A DNA stretch of 64,000 bases, from the NCBI GenBank assembly GCA_008638375.1, contig CM018052.1, positions 14,474,450-14,538,449 on the forward strand, given 5' to 3'. Shown here piece after piece: positions 56,031-64,000 of the stretch (its first letter is position 1; the number at the start of each line of letters is the position of its first letter). The stretch is from Nyssa sinensis. Lineage: Eukaryota; Streptophyta; Magnoliopsida; Cornales; Nyssaceae. The translations under genes were made by a program, and so were the position numbers. The notes below the pieces were generated by a model that was not told the origin of the DNA, did not search any database, and saw only the letters and a list, made by a program, of their open reading frames with translations.

Positions 56031-57600
56031 TGGATAATCGTGAAGGGGGATCCATATCTCTTCCTCTATTGTTTGATGGTACTAATTATGCGTATTAGAA
56101 AGCTTGGATGAGGGCATTCATTAGGTCAATTGATGAATGTGGTTGGTTGACTTTCGTATGTGGTTGCACACCTCTTGTCACTATAGTTATTACTAAAAAA
56201 TTGTCTAAACTAAAAAATGCTAATGAATAGAATAAAGTTGAATTGAGGATAAATGGGTATGATACTAAAGGGTTAAATGCGATTTTTAACGTTGTTAGTG
56301 TTGATGAGTTTAAACGTATCATGACATGTGAGACTTCTAAGGAAACCTGGGTTATTCTTCAAACTACTTATGAGGGTTCGACTACTGTTAAGAGGTCCAA
56401 ACTCTAAATGCTGACCTTTAAGTTTGAAACACTTAGGATGGAAAAGTCAGAGAGTCAGAGTCATTTAATGATTTTTATGCCAAACCAAGTGATGTTATCA
56501 ATTCTTCCTTTAATCTTGGGGAAAGAATTGAGGAGCACAAAATTGTGCAAAAATTTTTGGGATCTTTACATGAGAGGTTTCAACCAAAAGTCACTACTAT
56601 GGAGGAAAGTAAGGATGTAGATTCCATAAGAGTAGATGAGTTAGTAGGTTCACTCCATACCTATGAGTTAACATGTAGATTTCCATAGAATGCTATAATT
56701 GCCATAAATATGGCCACATTGCTGTAGACAATCCCAACAAAAGGAAATATAAAGGGAATAGTAATTATTGGGCGATGAATTCAATCTTGATAGATGATGA
56801 TAATGAAGAAGAAGAGGAATGTGAAGGTAATGTAGAAGAAGAAGAAAAATAACAACAGTTCTAAGCCTTCATAGTCTCCACAAATAATTCTAAGAGTTCA
56901 CATACCCATGATATGAGTGAACAAAACTCTGATGGTGAAATTCCTCAAAGAGTGGGAGTGATTGTGAAATTGATCAAGATATCCATGCAACATATGATCA
57001 ATTGTTTGAAGAATCACTCAAGCTCAAGAAAGCCAATCTCAAGCTTGCAATCGATTTAAAATTGCTAAAAAAGAAAAGAGTGCTAATGTTGAAAGTGAAA
57101 CACTCATTAGTTAGCTCAAGGCTCATTGAGCGACTCTTCTCGAAAGACTCAATGAAGTTGAGCTCGAGAGAAATTCCTTGGTTTTGGAGATTGATAATTT
57201 GAAAAAAGAGCTTAACTCAACCATGTCTGAAAAGACTGATCTCCAAGATAAAGTTTACCATTTTGAACTTATGTTGAAAAAGGCTAAGGAATTGAAAGTT
57301 ACTCTTGAAAATAGGTCTAATAAATTAGGGAATATGTTGAATTTGGTGTTTGTCAAGAAAAAAATAGTTGGTCTCATTATGATACTTTTAATGATCCCAA
57401 AAAGCCCACTATGGCCAATCAAAATCAACAGGCTCCATTTAAGCTTGTTAAATTTGTCCCTTACACTAAAAAACCTATAGAGGCACCACAACCATAATCT
57501 TGGTATTTCAATTATTGTATGGTTGAAGGTCATACAATTCAATATTGTAGAAAAGTTAGGAAGGGCAAAAATCAGCAAAGTACAAATATGCCAAAATAAG
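56031..57600 (+). pseudogene. copia-D gag with coiled coil, knuckle altered
   Basis: The start ATG at 56031 gives MDNREGGSISLPLLFDGTNY, the Sirevirus gag N-terminus. A TAG follows where the family has Trp. The core continues in pieces (CETSKETWVILQTTYEG, 56325-56375; SKLQMLTFKFETL-like, 56396-56440; KFLGSLHERFQPKVTT-like, 56550-56600). The knuckle near 56692 reads CYNCHKYGHIAVDN, with the last Cys replaced by Asn. A long Lys/Glu/Leu-rich coiled-coil region (57000-57350) precedes a second Cys/His cluster (CMVEGHTIQYC, about 57515-57547). Stops and frameshifts are scattered. Confidence 0.85.
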
Positions 57601-57789
57601 AGTTTTCAATAATAAAGCAACAATTGAACACCTTAGTTCAAAAATCTCAGAGTTTAGCTCAAAAGTCTATAAATTGGAAAATTTATCAAAGTTATAAAAT
57701 AACTCTAGGATAAGAACTAACGGTAACAAGAATCAACATAAGAAATTCAAGCAAGTTGGGCTAGAAAAGATAGATTGAAATTTCTTGTT

Positions 57790-58190
57790 ATCCATACTAC
57801 CTTAAGTGCACACAATGGTACTTCGACAATAGGTGTTCTAGGCACATGACTGGTGACAAGTCCCTATTTTCTCACCTAGAGGATCATAATGGTGGGGCTG
57901 TTATTTTTGGTTCTGGTAGTAGGACTAGTGTTTCAAGAAAGGGCTCAACTCATAATGAAGGATTTCCTAAACTATACAATATGCCATATGTTGATGGCCT
58001 TAAAGCCAACTTAATCAGCATAAACCAACTGCATGAGGACAGTCTTCTAGTCCACTTATCAAAAAGGGAGTGTATAATTTTTGGCACAAAAGGGAGGTAT
58101 GTCTTGCAAGGGATTAGGACTGTTGATAATTGTTATGTTATAAGTCTAAATCCTACTATCATCTGTAATAGAGCCAAAGTTGGGAGTTGT
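57790..58190 (+). pseudogene. copia-D protease with DSG changed to DNR
   Basis: The active-site motif WYFDNRCSRHMTGD (57816-57855) corresponds to W.LDSGCSRHMTGD in the family. Both Ser and Gly after the catalytic Asp are changed. The body is otherwise open: GGAVIFGSGSR, NMPYVDGLKANLISINQL and the start of the GAG-pre-integrase part. The upstream 57600-57790 holds the gag-pol linker with stops. Confidence 0.85.
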
Positions 58191-58870
58191 AACTTATGGC
58201 ATGAGCGACTTGGTCTTCTAAATCTAAAAGATCTAAAGATGTTATCGAATAAAGACCTAGTTCGTGGTCTACCAAAACTAGGAAAGGCTTCTATAGGTAT
58301 ACATGGTACATCCTCAAAAAAATAAACAAACTAAAGTATCACAAAAGAAGTCTACATCTCTAGTTACCTCAAGACCATTGGAACTAATTCATATGGAATT
58401 AATGGGTCCTACCCGCACTAAGAGTTTAGGTGGTAGGAGATACATCCTATTCATGGTAGATGATTTCTCTAGATTCTCTTTCTTAGATTTCCTTATAGAG
58501 AAGTCAGACGTTTATAATATCGTCATTAGGATTTTTCAACAAATCTAAAATGAGAAGGGTTACACAATTACTAGGGTAAGAAGTGATCATGGTTCTGAAT
58601 TCAAAAAATCCCTAGTGACTGATTATTGTGATAACATTGGTATAAAACATGAATTTTCAGCTCCTAAAACACCTTAACAAAATGGGGTAGTTGAAAGAAA
58701 AAATAGATTCATTCAAGATATGGCTAGAGCCATGCTTTTTGGCAAGATATGGCTAGATTCTCTGTATGAGTTGTAAACCAGTAAAAAACCTAACCTCAAG
58801 TATTTCAAAGTCTTTGGTAATCATTGTTATATTTTGAAAGACAGAAAAATTAAGAAAATTTGATCAAATG
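58190..58870 (+). pseudogene. copia-D integrase, first Asp changed to Glu, internally deleted
   Basis: The GAG-pre-integrase motif CNLWHERLGLLNLKDL (58188-58235) leads into the integrase. The first catalytic position reads IHMELMGP (Glu at 58396-58398) where copia has HMDLMGP-type Asp. The second Asp (RSDHGSEF, 58585) and the Glu (VVERKN, 58693) remain, 36 codons apart. Stops interrupt IFQQI and KTP-QNGVVE (both explained by CAA to TAA). After MARAMLF the sequence jumps to KPNLKYFKVFG: the expected FWAEA...YVLNR...TPYEL segment is deleted. Confidence 0.88.
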
Positions 58871-59990
58871 AGCGATGATTGTATATTCTTAGGTTATTCC
58901 ACTAACATTAGAGAATTTAGAGTTTATAATCTTAAGAATTCCTCTATTATGGAGTCTATCAATGTAGCGGTTGATGATGAGAAAAAGGTAGACACCTTAG
59001 GAGATTTAGATGATCCTATCATCCTTGATAAACCCATTGTAGATAATAAGGATAATGGATTAAAGGTTGAAGAGATTACTTCATCAACTACTGAGAAATG
59101 TACTCCAACTTGGGTTGAAAAAGCTCATGATCCCTCAAATATAATTAGAAATCCTAAAAGTGGGGTCAAGACAAGAGCACAAATTGAGAGTGAATTGAGT
59201 TTCTATTACTTCACTTCTCAAATAAAACCTAAGAATATAAAATATGCTCTCTTTCATTATGATTGGATTCTTGCTATGCTAGAGGAGTTGTTTCAGTTCA
59301 AGAATCTTGATGTTTGGGAATTAGTTTCACGACCTACAGATTATAATGTCATTGGCACCAAGTGGATTTTTAAGAATAATTTAGATGAGGGTATAGTAAG
59401 AAATAAAGCTAAGTTGGTTGCTCAAGGGTAAACCCAGGTTGAGGGTATAGACTTTAGTGAGACTTTTGCTCCTATTGCTAGGATAGAGAGTGTGAGATTA
59501 CTTTTAGCTATGGTATGCCATTTGAATTTCAAGCTTTATCAAATGGATGTTAAGAGTGCCTTTCTACATGGTTTTCTTAAGGATAAAGTCTATGAGGATC
59601 CACAAAGTCCTAGTCATGTCTATCGACTTAAGAAAGCCTTGTATGGGTTAAAGCAAGCTCCTAGAGCTTGGTATGAAAGGCTATCTTCTTATCTCCTTGA
59701 AAATAATTTTTTGAAAGGAAGAGCTGATAAGACAATGTTTTTGAAGAAGGCTAGAAAGGATTTTATGATTGCTCAAGTCTATGTTGATGACATAGTCTTT
59801 TGTTCCACTAGTGCAAAACATAATCATGACTTTGCAGAGGAGATGAGAGTTAGTTTTGAGATAAATATGCTTGGTGAGCTGAATTTCTTCTTAGGACTCC
59901 AAGTTAAGCAAATAAGAGATGGCATCTTTATCTCTCAAACAAAATATGCCAAGGAGTAAGTGAAAAAAATTTGGCTTAGAAAGTGATAAG
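58868..59990 (+). pseudogene. copia-D reverse transcriptase with linker, YVDD intact
   Basis: 58868-59200 is the integrase C-terminal linker (IFLGYSTN...FRVYN, then Asp/Glu-rich text and NPKSGVKTRAQ). RT begins near 59255 (AMLEELFQFKNLDVWELV, IGTKWIFKNNLDEGIV, NKAKLVAQG) and is stopped by TAA at 59429-59431. It then runs open again: FSETFAPIARIESVRLLLA, QMDVKSAFLHGFL, LKKALYGLKQAPRAWYERL and the catalytic YVDD at 59780-59791. ELNFFLGLQVKQ and a stop after YAKE (near 59959) follow. The catalytic aspartates are intact. Confidence 0.9.
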
Positions 59991-60720
59991 CAAGCTAGCA
60001 CTCCCATAAGTACTAATAAAAAGCTTCGTAGAGACACCATAGGCAAGGATGTTGATCCTACACTTTATAGGAGTGTGATAGGTAGTTTACTTTATCTCAC
60101 TTCTAGTAGACCTGATACTGCCTTTAGTGTTGGTGTTTGTGCTCATTTTTAGTCTAATACTAAAGAGTCACACTTGATTGTAGTTAAGAGAATTGGTAGA
60201 TATATGAGTGGGACACTTGGGTATGGAATTGGTATTCCTTTGATACCAATACTACTTTAGCTATATATTCTGATACAAATTAGGTTGGGAATGTTGATGA
60301 CCGGAAGAGCACTTCTGGTGGTTGCTTCTACTTAGGGAATGCCTTAGTGTCTTGGCATAGTAAGAAGAAAAATTCGATTTCTCTTTCCACAGTTGAGGCT
60401 GCGTATATTGTTCTAGGTAGTTGTTATGCAAAACTATTGTGGATTAGACAGATGTTGAAAGATTATGGAATTATTCTTGAAACTGTAATGATATATTGTG
60501 ATAATTCAAGTGCAATAAATATCTCCAAAAATAATGTTCAACAGTCTAGGACTAAACATATTTACATTAGACATCACTTTATTAGAGAGCTTGTTGAAGA
60601 AAATGTCATATCTTTGTAATATGTTAACACTGAACATCAACTTGCTAATATTCTCACTAAACCTTCATACAGTTTTAGGTTTGAGAACCTTAGGAAATCT
60701 AAAGGTATTTGTTTTATCGA
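59990..60720 (+). pseudogene. copia-D RNase H, catalytic Glu changed to Ala
   Basis: The RT-RH connection VDPTLYRSVIGSLLYLTSSR (60050-60110) is followed by damaged RNase H, with stops near 60150 and 60260. The readable C-terminal half has SWHSKKKNSISLSTVEAAYI, where the family reads STVEAEYI, so the acidic residue is Ala. Then come IYCDNSSAINISKN and TKHIYIRHHFIRELVEE, followed by LANILTKP. The Asp of CDN is intact. The final stop lies near 60722. Confidence 0.87.
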
Positions 60721-60722
60721 AT

Positions 60723-61650
60723 GAGTGTTCATTTTTACCATAGCTTAGGTCTATACTTATTTTTCATCTATAGTCTTCTAGGTTTATGAATTGTAATTTA
60801 GGACTTTACTTTTATGTATTAGAGTTTCTTTTTTCAAAAAAAAAAAATCGAAAAAAATAACTTTTTTTTTGCACAAGGATCATATGTCCCAAATTTTTTT
60901 GGTTTGCAAAGGAAGTTTTCTTGATGAGTTTTGAGTATTAGTAGACTACGATTTTTTATTTTTATATCTTTAAATTTCATGTATAGTCTTGCATACTTAA
61001 TTGCATTCAATTTCTTCAATCCTCAATAAACTCATTATACTTTAACATACACTCTTGTCTTATGAGCATGAATTTTTTGAAATAATGGATCCTAATAGTT
61101 TTATGTTTAGTTTTCAATGAGTCCATGGCTAGAAGAATTTTTCAAAAAGGTGAGCTGAAAGCTTCAAAAGAACTGCACATGTTTTGAATTTTTATTATTA
61201 ATTGAGTGTGCAAAGAAAATGGCTACCTTTAGGATAGAGTGAATATCATTCAAAGAGATGGTATTCCTTTGAAATCGATCTGGCTACCTATTAGTGTGAA
61301 AGCCACCTTAAAGTATGCTAATGCATTCAATTGAAATTTTCGTGATTTAAATGGGATAATTTGAAGGGGAGCTTGGTTGGAATATTCATTTAAGCTTCAC
61401 ATCATCTTGCTAAAATTCACTATACTTGTTTGTGCTCATTAACTACTAAATCATTCAATACTATAGTGAAGTTATTGAGGCATTGACAAACTCAAGAGAT
61501 GAGTCGTTAAATTCACATACATTGCACCATAAGGGAGTATAAGGTTGGAGGGCTTCCATATTGTCAAGTTTTTCTGGACTTACTTGTGGAATTATGAAAT
61601 TCTTAGAACGCTCATCATATCATCCCATGTCTCAAAATGCAATCTTTAAA
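60723..61650 (+). other. Probable 3' untranslated region of copia-D
   Basis: This is non-coding sequence after RNase H, with words typical of Sirevirus 3' regions (TGGCTACC repeated at 61219 and 61281; AATTTGAAGGGGAGCTTGG at 61357). The assignment is by position and style, not by matching a known copy. A-rich and T-rich runs occur near 60840-60870 and 61650. Confidence 0.45.
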
Positions 61651-61851
61651 AAAAAAAAAAAAATTCAGAAGCGTGTTATTTTTTTTATGTATTATTTTTC
61701 TCAAGGTTTTCAAAAATTATTTTTTTGAAAGGTGTTTAATCTTATTTTTCAAATATATGCATACAATGTATTTAAAATTAGAATTTTATTCACAAATCAA
61801 TTGTGAAATCTAATAATCAAATCACAATATTTTATAAAAAAATATTGCTAC

Positions 61852-61854
<3 letters not shown>

Positions 61855-61884
<30 letters not shown>

Positions 61885-61930
61885 TATGTATGCATGGATG
61901 TGTGTATGTATGTATGTATGTATGTGTATA
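61855..61930. repeat. (TA)n and (TGTA)n microsatellites
   Basis: A TA run to about 61883 is followed by GTATGTATG-type repeats to about 61928. The surrounding 61650-62400 is AT-rich with no supported feature. Confidence 0.9.
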
Positions 61931-62419
61931 ACAATCTATTTATTGATATTAAAAATGTGAAACATATCAAAAATAAAATAAAATAAAATTAAACGATGAA
62001 GAAAAAAAATCTAATGGGCTAAGAAATTATATGGTATGGTTGTACGAATTTTACACCAAATCATGGGAAAAATTGAAAAGCCCTGGTATAATCTTCATTC
62101 AAACTTCAAAGGTAAAACAAAACCCCTACCCTTGGAGTTGGGAGGCCCTACCATCACACTTGAATCATGACTGAAAAAGTGAATGCAAAGAGGCTGGGAT
62201 CAACCATCAATGTGGGACTCTGTGAGTTGCCGGAGAAGGGCATTTAGTGGTCTTTTGACAAGAAATGCTCAAATCTGAAGAAAATTCAAAAGCTAGGGGA
62301 GAAATTTTTTTAATGATTTGATTTTAATAATTCCAACAATTAAATAATAAGTTTTATATATTGATGTCTTATTTTTTTGGTCTGAAAACTTCTTCTCCTG
62401 TACTACCTATCTAGAACTT

Positions 62420-62818
62420 GAAGTCAAAAGATCACTGGAAAAGCTCTGGTGGTAACCATTCTGATGATAAAGTTAGTGAAGAAATAAATATAGTAATTCA
62501 AGAGAAGAATTGAACATAAATAAAATATGTACCTTATAACCTTATTTATAGGTTATAGATCTCCCAAGTTGAGTAGTATTATGAGCCATAAAAACAGGAA
62601 TTCAAAGATATCTATTGGCAGTAGTTACAATATTGAATTATGTTTTCTTATTCTGAGATCGGTGGCCCATGGAAGGCGGTAACCAGGTCTGTATGTCCTG
62701 TCCTTGCAATCTGTATGTCGGTTGGTCTGACGATTATTCTTGTGATCTGTGTAGTGAAGAATTTCGTATATACATATGTCATGTTCTGAATACTTCAGTC
62801 GAATCATAGTATATCAGC
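62420..62818 (-). repeat. LTR-like unit, first copy (possibly Tat-type gypsy)
   Basis: On the minus strand it contains CCTATAAATAAGG (TATA box, rc of 62541-62552), then TACC ACCAGAGC-type text. Its beginning at about 62818 (TGATATACTATG) directly follows a purine run GGCTCAGGGGGGAGTAGC (rc of 62819-62836). A purine tract followed by TG is the layout of a PPT and 3' LTR. The second copy at 63790-64000 shares the core in a less C-to-T-decayed state. The family label is inference from the GGTAGCCGCTCCGATG style of text. Confidence 0.4.
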
Positions 62819-63041
62819 TACTCCCCCCTGAGCCTCAGTGTTGTGGGACTCATTCAGAGTTGAGGTTTTAGGGCTTATAAGGCATCACGCGTGTTTTAGT
62901 CATAAATACGTCGTTCTCAATTCCGCGGAGACAACTGTTGATGAGACATTTATTGTGTCAGTCGCCACTTGAGAAAACGAGGCCACCATTTCCTCAACCG
63001 CGGCGCCGGTTCAGAAGTGGCGTCGATTTCCATTGGGGCTC

Positions 63042-63048
63042 TATAAAA
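63042..63048 (+). promoter_or_regulatory. Candidate TATA box
   Basis: TATAAAA in GGGGCTCTATAAAAGAGGG lies in an unusually GC-rich stretch for this window (62985-63050). It is about 110 nt upstream of the degenerate reading frame at 63160 and has a pyrimidine patch (CTTCATCCCCC) about 25 nt downstream. Confidence 0.45.
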
Positions 63049-63159
63049 GAGGGTGATGTATCACTTCATCCCCCTTTCATCACTTTGAATTTTGGCTTGA
63101 GATTTACCACAAAGAGCAGTTTCTAAGGTGATTCCCGGTGTGCTAGAGAACTTCTCTGA

Positions 63160-63660
63160 TCAATACTTCGGTCAGGTTTGGTTTTGAGCACATTCTTTCT
63201 TGTCTCCATTGCTTTGTTATTTTGTGTTTCTACTTTTTCTTCTCCATTTACTGAAAACATTTCTGCCCCCGATGCTCAGTCAAGCACTGATTATGAACAC
63301 ATAGAACCTTTGGAAGTTGATGACCAAGTAAAGTTGAACCTAATAGTTAGCAGTCCACTATAAAGTTTAGGAAATAGACTTGTCGGTAGTCCAGCCTCTA
63401 ATTCTGGAGTTAAAATAATTGAAGCCCACTTAGAACCAGGGACCTCCGACAAAACTCGTAAGAAATAAGTGGGGGAGAGTGCCATTACCTAGAATATGAT
63501 AGATGATCTGAAGGTTACTTTCGACTTTCGTGACAACGTGTTCTATAGAATATCCAAACCTATAGACCGTCCTGATGTTCAACACGGTGAGATTTGTGCT
63601 TATCTCGGGTGGTTTAAGATTGGAGTGTGTTTTTTATTTCATCGTATCATTAGAAAGTTT
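63160..63660 (+). pseudogene. Unrecognised degenerate reading frame with signal-peptide-like start
   Basis: One frame runs from 63160 through three stops (63361-63363, 63466-63468, and a TAG at about 63490) to beyond 63600. After a preceding TGA it opens without an ATG. It reads LSTFFLVSIALLFCVSTFSS, a hydrophobic stretch resembling a signal peptide, then an acidic segment (YEHIEPLEVDDQVKLNLIVS). After the stops it continues SLGNRLVGSPASNSGVKIIE, HLEPGTSDKTRKK and IDDLKVTFDFRDNVFYRISK. A CGGTCAG|GTTTGG at 63176 could be a 3' splice site supplying an upstream start, and CACG|GTGAGATTT at 63588 a 5' splice site. I do not recognise the family. It lies between two LTR-like units, so it may be a captured gene fragment. 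Confidence 0.35.
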
Positions 63661-63789
63661 TTTAGGTGATTCAAAATGTGCCCAACTAATCTGAATATTA
63701 ACAGTTAGAGACAATTGCTTGGTTTTATATTTTTAAATCATCTAAATAAGGTCACAGTAAACCTTTCTTTAATTAAAAATAATATGAAT

Positions 63790-64000
63790 GATGCTGCACT
63801 TTTCGACTCGTAATAAATCTGGGCCCCGCGACCTATAGAACACTCAACGAGGAAGATCAGAGGACCACCGGATTAGCTCCGGCGGTAGCCGCTCCGATGC
63901 TTAAGTAAGTAAACGGAATTGAAAGACTGTATTGAAAGCCAAATAATGAGCATGAAAATAAAGCGTACCTTTAGGGTTTAATTTATAGACCGTGGCCTTC
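63790..64000 (-). repeat. LTR-like unit, second copy, cut by window edge
   Basis: GGACCACCGGATTAGCTCCGGCGGTAGCCGCTCCGATG at 63869 pairs with the decayed 62432 copy (GATCACTGGAAAAGCTCTGG..., most differences C to T). Both are followed at a similar distance by GTACCTTWWRRSTTWATTTATAG. On the minus strand a TATAAAT lies at 63981-63987. The rest of the unit is outside the window. Confidence 0.45.

Larger units (their letters stand above)
54582..61650 (+). mobile_element. copia-D: Sirevirus-like Ty1/copia element without visible 3' LTR
   Basis: The order 5' LTR, PBS, gag, protease, integrase, RT, RNase H is the Ty1/copia order. The LTR end TATTCACCCCCCCCTCTAGG and the gag start (MDNREGGSI) are Sirevirus-like. 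Coding sequence ends near 60700, and a non-coding 3' region with a GAAGGGGAG stretch (61361) follows. No copy of LTR-D occurs downstream, so the element lost its 3' LTR. The right limit is approximate. Confidence 0.85.

Noticed and set aside
60723..61650. Envelope-like gene after copia-D RNase H, as in some Sireviruses
   Set aside because: No open frame of useful length, signal peptide or transmembrane segment; treated as a 3' non-coding region.
63178..63363. Intact 61-residue secreted protein
   Set aside because: The apparent start is TTG, not used as a normal start in a plant nuclear gene, and the same frame continues beyond the stop with coding-like text. It is better described as a broken larger frame.

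Overview
This window looks like repeat-dense, AT-rich nuclear DNA from a flowering plant, probably a eudicot. The evidence is the element set. There are Ty3/gypsy elements with integrase C-termini like those of Tekay/Del chromoviruses, and Ty1/copia elements with Sirevirus-like LTR ends. There is also a plant-type LINE with a C-terminal RNase H, a Stowaway-like MITE and a Mutator-like MITE. Primer-binding sites match plant initiator tRNA-Met (TGGTATCAGAGC and variants). I found no intact host gene, no rRNA or genuine tRNA gene and no CRISPR array. Element names (gypsy-A, copia-C and so on) are mine. All family calls rest on motifs read by eye, because no database search was possible.

Layout. 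Positions 1-7572 hold the left-truncated minus-strand gypsy-A (pol, gag, PBS and a 3.7 kb LTR). Positions 7573-9336 hold fragments of plus-strand LTR and leader, including a 28-bp-period hairpin array. A Stowaway-like MITE with a duplicated end lies at 9337-9682. Gypsy-B (minus strand) spans about 9685-20303; its right LTR contains a 2.04 kb solo LTR (17194-19235) flanked by the target duplication GATTT. A plus-strand LTR fragment and leader repeats follow to 22496, then AT-rich DNA with a Mutator-like MITE (23712-24073), a possible CACTA end and a degenerate tandem repeat.

Positions 26431-61650 form a deep nest. A minus-strand copia fragment (copia-H) is broken by copia-C, whose LTR starts at 27528. 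Copia-C gag is split by gypsy-F (29779-46868, duplication AAGAA on both sides). Gypsy-F has 4.07 kb LTRs around only about 1.27 kb of internal DNA, and its 3' LTR is split by gypsy-G (35619-about 46716, minus strand). Copia-C is broken again at 47991 by another gypsy LTR (LTR-E). LTR-E in turn carries a 5'-truncated LINE (about 49260-52190) and copia-D (54582 onward, no 3' LTR found). Positions 62000-64000 hold two diverged copies of a minus-strand LTR-like unit flanking a degenerate reading frame that starts with a signal-peptide-like segment and lies downstream of a TATA box.

Nothing here is likely to move autonomously. Every pol has stops, frameshifts or lost catalytic residues, many explained by C-to-T/G-to-A change. 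The most unusual signal is structural. The gypsy LTRs share a 19-nt module (6-nt arms, 7-nt loop), and three leader or LTR tandem arrays carry short hairpins, in which both arms differ between copies yet stay complementary. In addition, an RNA polymerase III-like A-box/B-box unit lies antisense inside three related LTRs.
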